From positions 1-64,000 of the forward strand of contig MNRS01000020.1 of the NCBI GenBank assembly GCA_001916065.1: 64,000 bases of DNA. The letters are read 5' to 3'. A program made the translations under genes and the position numbers. The DNA comes from Clostridium sp. 28_17 (lineage in GTDB: Bacteria; Bacillota; Clostridia; TANB77; CAG-508). Below the pieces are notes generated by a model. The model had not been told where the DNA came from. It made no database searches and saw nothing but the letters and a program-made list of their open reading frames with translations. Shown in pieces: positions 17,974 through 29,923 of the stretch; positions within the stretch are counted from its first letter, which is position 1; every line of letters begins with the position of its first letter.

Positions 17974-18921
17974 TTATTTATCATTCATTTCTTTTTCATC
18001 ATTGTATTCATTTACCAAATATAATGGTCTATTTTTAGTTTCTTTGAATATTCTTCCTAAGTATTCACCTAATATTCCAAATAATAATATTTGTACTCCT
18101 GAGAAAAATAATATTAATAATATTATAGCTTGGAAAGCTTGTATTGCTTCATGTATTATACAACTTTTAGCAATAACATATATAAAATATACAAATAACA
18201 CCAAAAATGTAGGAATCGCAATATATGTAGATAATCTTAATGGAGATGTTGTAAAAGAAGTAATTCCATCTATTGCCAAATCTATTAACTTTATATAATT
18301 CCATTTAGTTGTTCCAGCAACTCTTGGATCTCTATCATAAAGTACCTCTTTCTTTTTGTAGCCTATCCAACTAAACATACTTTTTGTATTTCTTTCTGAT
18401 TCTCTAATTTTTCTAAGTGCATTAACACATCTTCTATCTAATAATCTAAAATCTCCTGTATCTTTTTGTATTTCTATTCTAGTTGTTTTTTGTAAAACCT
18501 TGTAATACATTTTTGATGTGAATTTTTTAAGCCATGTTTCTCCTTTTCTAGAACGTCTCTTAGCATATACATCATCATAGCCTTCTTCCCAATATTTAAC
18601 AAGTTCAGGTATTAATTCTGGTGGATCTTGTAAATCAGCATCCATAAATATAACACAGTCTCCTGTCGCATAATCTAGTCCAGCTATCATTGCTATTTCT
18701 TTTCCAAAATTTCTAGAAAAATCCACATAACTAATTCTTTTATCTTTTTCCCTTAATTCTTTTATTATGCTTATTGTTTTGTCTTTGCTACCATCATTTA
18801 CAAATAAAATTTCAAAGTCATAATTTTTCATATCTCCCATCAGTTTGTCCAATCTTTCATATAAAAATGGTAATGATTCTTCCTCATTATATGCAGGAAT
18901 TATAATAGTTATTTTTTTCAT
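17974..18921 (-). CDS. GT2 glycosyltransferase, GtrB/DPM1-like
   Basis: A 315-residue membrane glycosyltransferase with IIPAYNEEESLPFLYERL at the start, FVNDGSKDKT, and the metal-binding DADLQDPPELIPELV near residue 95. Two transmembrane helices occupy the last third (about 230-290). It is closely related in layout to the GT2 at 13224-14162 and is expected to load a sugar onto undecaprenyl phosphate. It is 22 bp downstream of the GT-C-like gene (18944-20540), and GT-C enzymes use polyprenyl-phosphate sugars as donors, so supplying that enzyme is plausible. No GtrA is adjacent to this copy. Confidence 0.88.
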   Translation of the reverse strand: MKKITIIIPAYNEEESLPFLYERLDKLMGDMKNYDFEILFVNDGSKDKTISIIKELREKDKRISYVDFSRNFGKEIAMIAGLDYATGDCVIFMDADLQDPPELIPELVKYWEEGYDDVYAKRRSRKGETWLKKFTSKMYYKVLQKTTRIEIQKDTGDFRLLDRRCVNALRKIRESERNTKSMFSWIGYKKKEVLYDRDPRVAGTTKWNYIKLIDLAIDGITSFTTSPLRLSTYIAIPTFLVLFVYFIYVIAKSCIIHEAIQAFQAIILLILFFSGVQILLFGILGEYLGRIFKETKNRPLYLVNEYNDEKEMNDK

Positions 18922-18943
18922 CTCTTACTCCCTCTTTCCTTTA

Positions 18944-20540
18944 TTAATTACTTTTTTGTTTTTCAACGCTTATACTATTTCCTTGGCAAATTTTTTTGAT
19001 TTTCTTCTTTGAAAAATCAATCTGTACGGATGCTAAAGGAATTAGAATTACAATATATGGAATAACATATCTTGATTTTCCTTCCCATAATATATGGAAT
19101 AAGAAGCCTCCAATAAAACATAATAACAACAACATTGCTTCATTTGATATGTCTTTTCTATTTATTATCAAAAATATTAATATATTTCCAAATACAATAA
19201 TTAACCACGCTTTTAAAAATATTTGTGCACAATTTCTTTTTGAAATAATTAATTCATCTTTTTTATTTACCTGATCTATATCAATTTCACCAGTATTAAT
19301 TTTTTCTTCATCAAAATTAAAATTAAAACTTAAATTTTGCCAAATGGATTCTTGTAATGGATCTGCCCACATTGATATTATTTTACCTTCATAAAATCTA
19401 AATGTATACTTTATGTCTGATAAGAAATATTTTATTCGTTCTTTTATCATAGAAACATATTCTTCACTTTCGACTCTTCTTTTCCACCCTAAATCTCCTG
19501 TATCATTATACCATCCATTTGCTCTAAATCCTTCTTGCATTCCCATTGCAATATATCTAGTAGATGGTAATTCTTTATCTGGATCAACTTCATATTTATT
19601 CTGTAAATTCATTTTAAATATTTTTGTTCCAGCTAAAGATATAATAACGAACATTAATAACACAGCAATGTATCTTAATATTATTTTTTTACTTTTTTTA
19701 TTACTTATAATTAATTTAATTTCATCTATTAAATTAAAACATAAATAAATTGAATTTGCAATCAAAAATATTAAATTATTCATTCTTAAAGCAATAGCAA
19801 TTAATATAGTAATACATGATAAAACTATGTTTCTAATTTTTTTATTTTCAGCATATTTCATATTAAAATATATACTAAAAATTGCAAATGTCAAACTTAC
19901 TAAATCACCATATAATAAATTAACAAGCAATATAATTGGTATATAACTAAATGCTAAGAAAAAGAACAATATTTTATTAATTTTGTATTTTTTTGAAAGC
20001 ATTTTTGTAATTAAATATAATCCACAAATACTTAAGCAATTTGACACAACATTTAAATATTTTATTATAATTTGATTACTTGAATTTACTATTTTAAATA
20101 TAATTGAAAAACAATATGATAAAGTTAAATTTTGAGGATTATATTCAAAATAAAATAAATCATTAATTTTATTTCCTTTATACATATCTACCGCAGCATT
20201 ATAAACTCTTAATGAATCCGCAATTGGGTATGATTCTCTAAAATTAATCCAATAAGCCTCAAATCCAATATATCCAATAAAACTTATTAGAATTGCTATT
20301 ATAAAAATTTTTTTTCTGTTTATTTTCTTGTCTCTGTTAATTAATTTATTTAAAATAAAACAAATTATTTCTATAGCATATTAAAATAGATATTGCTATA
20401 TGTAATATTGTATAATTTGTTATTGTTGCTGTTTCTTGCCAGCTATCAATTATATTAACTATATATCTTATATTAACAATAAAACAAATTGCTATTAAAA
20501 TTATTCCTATTGTCAATATTATATTTTTTATAATTTTCAT
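18944..20540 (-). pseudogene. GT-C-like multi-pass membrane glycosyltransferase, frame-broken near its N-terminus
   Basis: The ATG at 20540 opens a 64-residue frame with two hydrophobic helices that ends at 20346. The rest continues in the +1 frame from about 20380: FILNKLINRDKKINRKKIF, a helix, then the loop YPIADSLRVYNAAVDMYKGN with the acidic residue typical of GT39/ArnT-like GT-C enzymes, and about ten more helices down to 18944. The joined product would have about 530 residues, normal for GT-C proteins. The frame change must fall between 20383 (a +1-frame stop) and 20348. There is no CGG here, unlike the other four +1 breaks, so a mutation or sequence error is likeliest. An internal ATG at 20185 would give a 413-residue protein lacking the first loop. 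Confidence 0.65.
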
Positions 20541-20558
20541 TTTCTTGTCCTACTTTTA

Positions 20559-22286
20559 TTAATATTTAAAGAAGTATCCCTCTCTACTATTGTCAATTTT
20601 TTCTTTTATTGTATAATTTTTTACACCCAAATCATCTAAAGTATAAAGTGCCCCTTGAACTCCACTATGATTTAATTCTATTTCAACATTATCTGTTGAT
20701 CTATAATATTCTAAAAATTCATTTAATCTATTTCCTACATATTGGTCATTATTTCTAGTACTTTTTGTATTTACATATAAAACAATAAATGCATTTGCAA
20801 ACATAATAAGTGCAATTATTATTCCAATTACAAATTCTATTTTTTTATTTTTATCCCACAATAAATAAGCAAGCGTTAATATTGGTACTGAATAAAAATA
20901 TGGTATATATCTAGCCCAGTAATTTCCATCTAATGCTAATATTAAAACAACAGTAACTCCTAATATTAATAAATATGGCACTAATAAATTCCAATTTTTA
21001 TTTTTAATAAATTTTACCACTATATATATAGTCGCAATTATTGAAATAATAAATATTCCACTAAATAATGGTCCAAAACCACCAACTCTAATGTCTGGTA
21101 TAGAATAATTTGATATTTCTCCATCCATTATTGTAAATGGTATTTTCAATGTTGGTTGTACATTTTCACTAGAGTAAGATGGAGATACATTTTCTCCCTT
21201 TGAAAACATTGATATTAAAAAGATTTGTAGATGATTTTTATCACTAAAAGATGTAGGTTGTTCTTTTAATACCATATTATCAACATGTCCTTTTCCTGAT
21301 AATGGATATAATGGATGTCCATGATCTATCATATTTCTTGTATATGATGAAAATCCAACAATTCCAATAGCCACAACAACAGTAACTATATAAAATATTG
21401 TATATTTTTTAAATTCTTCAAAAAATTGTTCTTTACCTTGTTTAAATGCTTTTATTATCCAATATACATAAAATACGAAACAGAATATTCCAGCAAAAGC
21501 AAGACCTGTAAATTTAATATTTATACACAATATTATGTTGCACGCTAATAAAAGTAAATTCTCTCTTTCATTTTCATTAGTTCTAGTACTTTGAACAATT
21601 AAACTATATATTATAAGCAATGTAGTAATTAATAATGCTCCATCTACATAATAATTAAATATTTGTACAGCCGTTATAGCATTAAATGGTACCAAAATAG
21701 CTATTGCTAAACTTGTAAATAAGTTTCTTTTTTTGTCTTTATACAAATATGAAAATAATATTCCAAATGCTATATACATAAGTATTACAGTATATCCTTT
21801 TCCAGTTTCCATATTTCCTGTAAAAGCATATATAACTGCTGCATATATTTCTGTTCCTTTAGCATAATGGTCTATCCATAAAGTATTTATATTATCTTCT
21901 GAAGTATCAAATGGATTTCCATTTTCTTTTTTTCTGTCTTTACTATCTTCATAATCAGGGTTCCATCCATTTTTTAAACTTCCAATTGCTAATTTATGAT
22001 ATGTATTTCCATCAGCTGTAGTATCATATACCTTTCCTTCTATTAACGTAGTTACAGATAATATTATTAATCCTATAACAATAGCTGTTGAATTTATTTT
22101 AATATCATCTTTTTTATAAAACAATAATGTAGCTATTATAGTAATTATTGTAATTATTGGTAGATGCCACTTCGTAATAGTTACACCAACAAAAAATAAT
22201 AATGTTGTTATTACTAATATTAATGTTATTTCCATTAATAGAAATATTGCTGATTTTTTTATTACCTCAGTAATTTTATCTTTCAT
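20559..22286 (-). CDS. Multi-pass membrane protein, probable GT-C glycosyltransferase
   Basis: A 575-residue protein with about 13 transmembrane helices. After four N-terminal helices comes an acidic extracellular loop (YDTTADGNTYHKLAIGSLKNG), and a second long loop carries ENINTLWIDHYAKG-like sequence, followed by FTGNMETGKGY. A large soluble region (about 345-410) separates the middle helices from the last group. Acidic loop residues near the membrane suggest a polyprenyl-phosphate-sugar-dependent GT-C enzyme, but I cannot place it in a specific family. It lies between the Wzm-type permease and the frame-broken GT-C gene, with 18-34 bp gaps, so it is part of the polysaccharide operon. Confidence 0.65.
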   Translation of the reverse strand: MKDKITEVIKKSAIFLLMEITLILVITTLLFFVGVTITKWHLPIITIITIIATLLFYKKDDIKINSTAIVIGLIILSVTTLIEGKVYDTTADGNTYHKLAIGSLKNGWNPDYEDSKDRKKENGNPFDTSEDNINTLWIDHYAKGTEIYAAVIYAFTGNMETGKGYTVILMYIAFGILFSYLYKDKKRNLFTSLAIAILVPFNAITAVQIFNYYVDGALLITTLLIIYSLIVQSTRTNENERENLLLLACNIILCINIKFTGLAFAGIFCFVFYVYWIIKAFKQGKEQFFEEFKKYTIFYIVTVVVAIGIVGFSSYTRNMIDHGHPLYPLSGKGHVDNMVLKEQPTSFSDKNHLQIFLISMFSKGENVSPSYSSENVQPTLKIPFTIMDGEISNYSIPDIRVGGFGPLFSGIFIISIIATIYIVVKFIKNKNWNLLVPYLLILGVTVVLILALDGNYWARYIPYFYSVPILTLAYLLWDKNKKIEFVIGIIIALIMFANAFIVLYVNTKSTRNNDQYVGNRLNEFLEYYRSTDNVEIELNHSGVQGALYTLDDLGVKNYTIKEKIDNSREGYFFKY

Positions 22287-22320
22287 TTTTTATTCTTCCT
22301 TCCTCAAGATATAAATTTTA

Positions 22321-23097
<777 letters not shown>

Positions 23098-23115
23098 TTT
23101 AACTCCTTCAGTTTT

Positions 23116-25416
23116 TTATATGATTTTTCTTATTTTTTCTTTAATACCTGTATTTTTAATTAATTTTGTAACACCTATTGCTTGCAAAAACTTTATAAAT
23201 CCTCTATATATAGGATTTTTCCATAGTTTACCTTTTATCATTGAAATTTTATAGTTTCTAACACTTGCCATTTCAAAATCATTTCCGCCTTCTTGTGGGA
23301 AATAATTTCTTCTGTCTACCTGATTATATAAAACTATATATTGTTTATATAAGTCTTTATTAGATACACATAAAGGATTTATTGAAGTTCCATTTTTAGC
23401 AAAATTTTCAAATTCTTTTTCAAATGTTTTAACCATATTATTAACTGTAAATCCATTTAATATCTTTTCTCTACAATTATCTTTTATCTTTGAATCCTTT
23501 AACACTTCCTCTAATGCATTTGCATATCTTTCTATTTCCTCTGACGAATAATTTCTATTGTACATTCCATTTTTTGCAGTTTGAATATTTCGAACTACTC
23601 TACCACAAGTATCATCTACTAATTCTTTCTGTCCACCTACATCTGCTGTAACTACAGGTGTTCCCATAGACAATGATTCATAAGTAGTAATTGTTAATCC
23701 TTCTACTAAAGAGCATATAACACTTACATCTGCAACTTTATAAAATGGCTTTACATTACTTTGCATTCCGAAAAAAATCACATTATCAGTAATTCCATCT
23801 TTTTGTGCAGTTTTTTTCATTTCTGCCAAAACCGGACCATCACCTACTACCATCAAAATAATATTAGGATCCTTTTCTAACATTTTTTTAAGCACTTTTA
23901 GGATAAATATTGGTCGTTTTTCTTCTGATATTCTACATAAAAACAAGATTGCTTTCTTTCCTTTTATTTTTTCTAATTGATTTGCCAAGTCTTTGTTACT
24001 TTTTATATCAACTTTTTCACTATCAAATTCTTTTTCATCAACACCAATATATACTGTTTCTACATTGTCTATAGTTCTGCCCAAGTCCTCTTTCATTATT
24101 TTTCTCAATATTTTTGTACATGTATATGTTTTATCTAAAAATCCATCTATTGCAACTGAATCTCTTGGATATTCACCATTTCTCCAACCCCAGTTAACAC
24201 TATGTAAATAGTCAGTAAAGACAACTTCAGGAAATTCAGATTTTAACCAAGGTATAGCATAAAAGCCAAAATAACTACTTGATTGCATTACTATATCTAT
24301 ATTTCTTGATTTTATTAAATAATGTATAAATGCTGGCCAATCTTGTCTATTTAAAAAGCTTGTTAAGTCAAATACTTCTGCATATTTTTCAAATTTTTGT
24401 CTCCAAACATATTCTGAGTATTCTGTTGTAACAATTGTGATATCAAATTTATTTTTATCTAATCTTTCAATTAAATCCAAATTAAATTTATCAGCTCCTC
24501 CAACTTTAAACCAAGGAAATAAGAATAATAATCTTATTTTTTCACCTTTATTGTTAATTGGTTTACGATTCCAGTCAAATACATATGGGTATGAATCATA
24601 ATTACATTTTGTAGTTGTCGGAAATTGTACAGCATATACTTCATTTTCAATTTTTTGTGCTTGTTTTTCTATTTCTTTTCTTGCATGTTCATCTCTTTTT
24701 TTATCATTATTAATTGAGTCTAATATTCCGCCTTCTTTTTTCTTTCTATACCAAAATCCATAATAATTCATTCTTATTGGAAAATATCCTTTTTCAAGCA
24801 TTCTAAGCCATAAATGCCAGTCTTCGTGTACATCATTATCTACAACTCCATATCCTCCAACATCAAGTAATACTTCTTTTTTTATCAATGAACAAACAGG
24901 AATAATATTTTCTTTTTTTTCTACACTACAATCAAAAATTTTTCTCCACAAAAATTCTTGCCCATCAAAATTAACCAAATCTGCATATACCCAAGATGCT
25001 TTTGGATTAGTTTTTAATGTCCAATAACAACATTCTAACATAGTTCTGTCTATTACATCATCCGCATCTAATATGAATAACAAATCACAATTAGATTTTG
25101 CAATTGCTGTATCTCTTGCCAAAATCCTTCCTTGATTTTTTTCATTATATACTTTTATTCTACAATCTAGTTTTTCAATTTCTTTTAATGTTTCTTCTGT
25201 CCCTTCTTCTGTACTTCCATCATTTATAATTATCCATTCCCAATATGGAAAAGTTTGATTTATTATAGAATTTGCTGTCTGTCTTATATAATTTTTACAA
25301 TTATAATACCCTGTTATTATACTTATTAATGGTTTTCCATCATTAATTGATTTATTTTTTAATATTTCTTTTCCGGGAACCATACTGTAATCAAAATATT
25401 TTTCTTCTTCGTTCAT
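23116..25416 (-). CDS. Two-domain glycosyltransferase (GT2 fused to GT4)
   Basis: A 766-residue cytoplasmic enzyme with two catalytic units. The N-terminal GT-A/GT2 domain (about 25-245) shows ISIITGYYNCKNYIRQTANS, INDGSTEEGTEE and the DADD motif. The C-terminal GT-B/GT4 domain (about 300-680) shows LFLFPWFKVGGADKFNLDLI, FLCRISEEKRP, VVGDGPVLAEM and the nucleotide-sugar site SLVEGLTITTYESLSMGTPVV. A positively charged tail may bind the membrane. It could add two different sugars in succession. It is encoded between the ABC permease and ABC ATPase, so it probably builds the exported glycan. Confidence 0.88.
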   Translation of the reverse strand: MNEEEKYFDYSMVPGKEILKNKSINDGKPLISIITGYYNCKNYIRQTANSIINQTFPYWEWIIINDGSTEEGTEETLKEIEKLDCRIKVYNEKNQGRILARDTAIAKSNCDLLFILDADDVIDRTMLECCYWTLKTNPKASWVYADLVNFDGQEFLWRKIFDCSVEKKENIIPVCSLIKKEVLLDVGGYGVVDNDVHEDWHLWLRMLEKGYFPIRMNYYGFWYRKKKEGGILDSINNDKKRDEHARKEIEKQAQKIENEVYAVQFPTTTKCNYDSYPYVFDWNRKPINNKGEKIRLLFLFPWFKVGGADKFNLDLIERLDKNKFDITIVTTEYSEYVWRQKFEKYAEVFDLTSFLNRQDWPAFIHYLIKSRNIDIVMQSSSYFGFYAIPWLKSEFPEVVFTDYLHSVNWGWRNGEYPRDSVAIDGFLDKTYTCTKILRKIMKEDLGRTIDNVETVYIGVDEKEFDSEKVDIKSNKDLANQLEKIKGKKAILFLCRISEEKRPIFILKVLKKMLEKDPNIILMVVGDGPVLAEMKKTAQKDGITDNVIFFGMQSNVKPFYKVADVSVICSLVEGLTITTYESLSMGTPVVTADVGGQKELVDDTCGRVVRNIQTAKNGMYNRNYSSEEIERYANALEEVLKDSKIKDNCREKILNGFTVNNMVKTFEKEFENFAKNGTSINPLCVSNKDLYKQYIVLYNQVDRRNYFPQEGGNDFEMASVRNYKISMIKGKLWKNPIYRGFIKFLQAIGVTKLIKNTGIKEKIRKII

Positions 25417-25431
25417 TAATTATACTCTCCT

Positions 25432-26178
25432 TTATTTTGTCTCTTTTATATATTCATCTACAACTTCCTCTGTGTTGCCATCCATTTTTATTTTACCATC
25501 TTTAAGCCATACTGCTCTATCACATAATCTTTTTACAGATTCCATACTGTGCGTAACAAATACCATTGTTTTTCCTTCATTTTTAAGTTCTAGCATTTTA
25601 TTAAAGCATTTATTTTGGAAGTGTTCGTCTCCAACAGACAAAATTTCATCAATTAACAAAATATCTGCATCAACATTTATTGCTACAGAAAATGCAAGTC
25701 TCATATACATTCCTGATGAATATGTTCTTACTGGGTTATCTATAAAATCCCTTAATTCAGAGAAATCTATTATATCTTCTAATCTATCGTCTATTTCTTT
25801 TCTAGTTAATCCAAATATGGATGCATTAAAATATATATTTTCTCTTCCAGAAAAATCAGGATGAAATCCAGCTCCCAATTCTAATAAAGATGTTAATTTC
25901 CCTTTTGTTTCTATTTTTCCTTTATTTGGATATATTATTTTTGTCATTAATTTTAGTAAAGTGGATTTTCCACTTCCATTTGTTCCAATTAACGCTACTA
26001 CTTCACCTTTTTTTACTGTTAAGTTAATGCCTTTCAAAACTTCTCTTTTTTCTTTTCTATTTCTACTAAACAAAAATAATAATTTTTCTTTAATAGTGTT
26101 TGCCTTGTCTAAATACACATTAAATGTTTTATATACATTATCTACCACAATGCTATATTCTTCATTATTTTTTTTCAT
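25432..26178 (-). CDS. ABC transporter ATPase for polysaccharide export (Wzt/TagH-like)
   Basis: A 248-residue nucleotide-binding subunit. Walker A GTNGSGKST is near residue 67, signature motif YSSGMYMRLAF near 148, and Walker B DILLIDEILSVGD follows, the variant common in Wzt/TagH ATPases. The H-loop is in VTHSMESV. It ends right after the core fold, so it lacks the C-terminal carbohydrate-binding domain of some Wzt proteins. It should energise the permease at 22321-23097. A 70-bp AT-rich gap upstream separates it from the cadherin-like gene, so the export operon may start here. Confidence 0.92.
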   Translation of the reverse strand: MKKNNEEYSIVVDNVYKTFNVYLDKANTIKEKLLFLFSRNRKEKREVLKGINLTVKKGEVVALIGTNGSGKSTLLKLMTKIIYPNKGKIETKGKLTSLLELGAGFHPDFSGRENIYFNASIFGLTRKEIDDRLEDIIDFSELRDFIDNPVRTYSSGMYMRLAFSVAINVDADILLIDEILSVGDEHFQNKCFNKMLELKNEGKTMVFVTHSMESVKRLCDRAVWLKDGKIKMDGNTEEVVDEYIKETK

Positions 26179-26248
26179 TTTAAGTCATTTTCCTTTCTAA
26201 TTTTTCTAATTATATCATAAAATTATAATTTGTAAACATTTGTTGTAT

Positions 26249-26899
26249 TTATTTTTTATGTTTTGCACTCTTTTTTTTAGTGAAAAATTTTATTATAACT
26301 ATTAAAACAATAAATATTAGTGCTATTACCACAATCATTTTTTTATTTAAATTTATTTTATTATTTTCTTCTTGATTTTCAATTTCATTAATTATAGCTT
26401 TATCTGTAAGAGTCGTTTGCATATCATTTATTGTAGAATTTTCATCAACATTTGTAACGGTACTAGAATTATCGTCTTGCGTTATTTTTATTATATATGT
26501 CCTTACCGTTCCAGACTCTGCAGTAACATCAACTCTAAATTTATTTTGATTCTTATTTATTTTTATATTTCCAGTTCCTGTTACAGTTGCCTTGCTGTCA
26601 TCTGCTATTGCTTTTATATTGATTTCACTTTCTTTTATTTTCTTATTTAAAGTATATTCTAGGGTTTGTTTATCAAATTCAGGTGATAGCTCATATCCTT
26701 CCACACTTAAACTTGACAAATAATTATTGTTTGATTTTAATGTATCAAACTTCTTATTTTGTTCTTGTTCCATTTTTTCTGTTTGATTTCTCGCATCGCC
26801 ATCAGTAAAGTCAGCAAAACTTCCATATACATTATAAAAGTTTATATAAAAAATTGTTGTTATACAAAATACAATTAAAAATTTTATAATTTTTTTCAT
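26249..26899 (-). CDS. Secreted protein with cadherin-like beta-sandwich domain and C-terminal membrane anchor
   Basis: A protein of about 216 residues with an N-terminal signal peptide (IIKFLIVFCITTIFYINFY), a charged linker, and one cadherin-like beta-sandwich domain (PF12733 type) at about 60-145: LSSLSVEGYELSPEFDKQTL, then TVTGTGNIKI and GTVRTYIIKI. An acidic linker leads to a C-terminal transmembrane helix (about 190-208) and a basic tail, so the domain is held on the outer face. The ATG at 26899 is chosen because AAGGGA sits 9 bases upstream; the ATG at 26908 would overlap that site. Such domains bind polysaccharide or protein partners; the target is unknown. Confidence 0.75.
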   Translation of the reverse strand: MKKIIKFLIVFCITTIFYINFYNVYGSFADFTDGDARNQTEKMEQEQNKKFDTLKSNNNYLSSLSVEGYELSPEFDKQTLEYTLNKKIKESEINIKAIADDSKATVTGTGNIKINKNQNKFRVDVTAESGTVRTYIIKITQDDNSSTVTNVDENSTINDMQTTLTDKAIINEIENQEENNKINLNKKMIVVIALIFIVLIVIIKFFTKKKSAKHKK

Positions 26900-26930
26900 G
26901 TTAATCATTCCCTTCTACATACAAAAAATA

Positions 26931-26969
26931 GGTCGGAAAAGAATTGAATTTCACTCTAATTTTCCAACC
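26931..26969 (-). terminator. Terminator downstream of the lectin-glucosaminidase gene
   Basis: On the minus strand GGTTGGAAAA pairs with TTTTCCGACC (26960-26969 with 26931-26940, one mismatch) and is followed by TATTTTTTG. It lies 11 bp beyond the stop at 26980. Confidence 0.65.
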
Positions 26970-26979
26970 TTTTTTCCAT

Positions 26980-29819
26980 TTATTTTAAGTATTTTATAGG
27001 CATAAATGCCTGTCTACCATCTGATAATTGAATCCTGCACCAATCATATCCATCTATATTATTATATCTTCCTTTATCAATTACCCTTACCTCTGTTCCA
27101 TCTGATAATGCCGTTATTTGGTCTAAGTAGATACTTGGTCCTACTCTTATTTTACAACCACTTCCGTCATTTGTTTTAACTTTTGCAGTATAATAACAAT
27201 TTGTAACATCATTAACAACACTCAAATATGTTCCTGACATATAACCTATTACTCCATCCTCAGTTATTACTTTTTGCCAATTGCTATTAATTCCCCTCTG
27301 CACTGATAAAATAACAGTTCCTTGTGGTATTAATCTTAATTGTTTAGAACTTGTATTTGCACTTTCTCTTAAATACAATCCACCATTTGCAGTAACCTTT
27401 ACATTAATTGGTGATATTTCTGAGTTATTTACTGGCATTGCATATGCTGTTGTATTCATTTTTTCATATACTGGTATTATAAATGTAAAGTTAGCGTCTG
27501 TTTTTCCTGTATTAGCATACATTGATTTTAATGTTCTTGCTTCACTATATGCTCCCATTAAATTTTGCATATATTGATGTTCATATAATGCTGTTCCATT
27601 TCGAGTATCTATATCAAATTTATTTTGATATAATGTGTTTTGATAATTTTCTAACCAGTTCTTTTTGCAAAAATCAATTCCACCTTCAAGTGCTTTTTCC
27701 ATCGTGTCCCACCCATAAGATTTTGCTGTTGCTAATGCATTTTTATATATTTCCGTCCAACCATTTCCTGATGCACCTATATTAAATGGATTATAGTATG
27801 TTTTTCCATCCCCTCCATTCATTCCTTTTCCTATAGTTGTACCAGCATTGCCTTGTTCTTGCAACAATCTAGCTACTATGTAATATGAATTTACATTTTT
27901 ATTTCTACACGCTGTGTCTATATCATTAGCATAATTTTGTAAAAATGTACCACTCACTTTACTTTTTACTCCTTCTAAAGAGCATACACCATTTAAATAA
28001 CTATTTAAATTTTGAAATTGAAATACATTTGTTTCATCTAAGAAGTTTCTCGGATCCATATAATATGCTATTGCTTTTTCTGATGCACAATACCATCCAC
28101 TATCATATAAAGTTGTTCCACATACTGAGCATATCCATTCTCCACCATATGAAGTTGGTACTAGATTTCTTGAATGTACTCTATATTCTCCCGCAACAAC
28201 ATTATCAAATTTTAAACCTGTATATAATAATTCAAAATTCCAATTTGGATGTTTATCAATTAAGTCTTGTATTTTTTCTTTATATCCAGGATATTTTGTC
28301 TCATCTATATTTATATTGTTTTTAGATTCAACAAAAACAAACTTTTGTGCTTTTGTTCCGTTTCCACTATACATTTGAATATTTCTGTTATTACCAGCAA
28401 TACCATCTTTTACATCCATATATAAATTATTGCATTTAGAAACAATTGAATATGTACCATCACTATTTTTTGCAATTATCCATTTTTGTGCGTCTGAATT
28501 GTTTGATGAATATTGTTGTACATTTGTACCATTTGTTTTTCCAGCATTTGAAACATCCAAAACTCTACCAGAGTGTGCAGCCGTTATAGAATAATATCCA
28601 TCACCTAAATATTTTACTTTAAATCTTTGTTGACCTACTGTAGAATCTTGGTATAATTGTAAATTACCATAATTCTGAGTTGATCCCCAAGCTATATCAA
28701 ATACATATTTTGTATTTAATGATGATTTTATAGTATATGTTCCATCTGCTATTGTTTTTTGTGGTTTCACATTGTTACTTTCTGAATTGTTTGTTACAAC
28801 TTCAAATTTAAATTTTTGTGCTCTAGTTCCATTTTCCCCATATACTTGAATATTTTTTCCACTACTTGCAATACCATCTTTTACATCTAAATACAAATTA
28901 TTGCATTTTGATACTATTGAATAAGTACCATCAGTATTTTTAGCAATTATCCATTTTTGTGCATCTGTATTGTTAGCCCCATATTGTTGCACATTTGTTC
29001 CTTGATTTTTTCCTGCATTATCCACATCTAATACTTTTCCAGAATTTACAGATTCAATTGTATAATAACCATTATTTAAATATTTCACTTTAAATTGTAC
29101 ATTTGCACCATTTGATTTGGATGCATTGTCTATGTCTAATACAAATTTATCATTTATAGCTGATTTTATGCATTGTCTATGTCTAATACAAATTTATCAT
29201 TTATAGCTGATTTTATAGTATATGTACCATCAGAAATTGTTTTTTCTGCTTTTTCACTATAATTTATAGAATCTGCAACTTTTTCAAATTTAAACTTTTG
29301 TGCTTTAGTTCCATTTCCTCCATATACCTGTATATTTCTGCTATTACTTGCAATTCCATCTTTTACATCCATATACAAATTATTGCATTTTGATACAAGT
29401 GAATAAGTTCCATCACTATTCTTTTTTATAGTCCATTTCTGTGCATCAGTATTATTTGAATCGTATTGTTGTACATTAGTTCCCTGTGTCTTTTTAGCAT
29501 CATCTACATCTAATACTTTTCCAGAATTTACAGATTCAATTGTATAATAACCATTGTTTAAATATTTTACTTTAAATTTTTGTGCATTTGTTCCATTACT
29601 TTGGTATATTTGTAAATTTGCCCCATTTGCTTTTGATGCATCTTCAATATCTAATACAAATTTATCATTTATAGCTGATTTTATAACATATGTTCCCTCT
29701 TCAATAGTCTTTGTATTTTCTGTTGCCAATGATTCCTTTATATTAAATGTAACAAATATAACAGACATAGCCGCCAAAATATATGTTACAATTTTAAGTT
29801 TTTCTTTAATATTCTTCAT
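26980..29819 (-). pseudogene. Lectin-repeat cell-wall glucosaminidase, disrupted by a 47-bp tandem duplication
   Basis: The ATG at 29819 opens a signal peptide and about 190 residues of ricin-type repeats, then stops at 29166 within a duplicated 47-bp unit. The remaining 702 or more residues are in another frame to 26980: more ricin repeats, an endo-beta-N-acetylglucosaminidase-type domain (YYMDPRNFLDETNVFQFQ, catalytic-type Glu in LLQEQGNAGTT, NPFNIGASG) and two C-terminal SH3-like domains (GGLYLRESANTSSKQLRLIP; GCKIRVGPSIYLDQI). With one repeat copy the reading frame is continuous, so a single secreted autolysin of about 930 residues is the ancestral or alternate form. About 11 codons of the trefoil unit also seem missing just after the duplication, in frame. 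It could be permanently broken or switch by repeat loss. Confidence 0.8.
29122..29215. repeat. Perfect 2 x 47-bp tandem duplication inside the lectin-glucosaminidase gene
   Basis: The unit beginning TGCATTGTCTATGTC is present at 29122-29168 and again at 29169-29215 with no differences. Because 47 is not a multiple of three, it shifts the frame; loss of one copy would restore it. Identical copies point to a very recent or reversible event. Confidence 0.95.
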
Positions 29820-29923
29820 AATTCTTCATCCTTTCGTATATCTACTACACCATAATTTTATCACATTTTGTCAAATAATAAAATATTTTTAATATTACAT
29901 TTATATTACATTTTATTTTTAGT

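Noticed and set aside
20346..20383. A fifth CGG frameshift site in the GT-C-like gene
   Set aside because: The interval where the frame must change contains no CGG, so it was classed separately.
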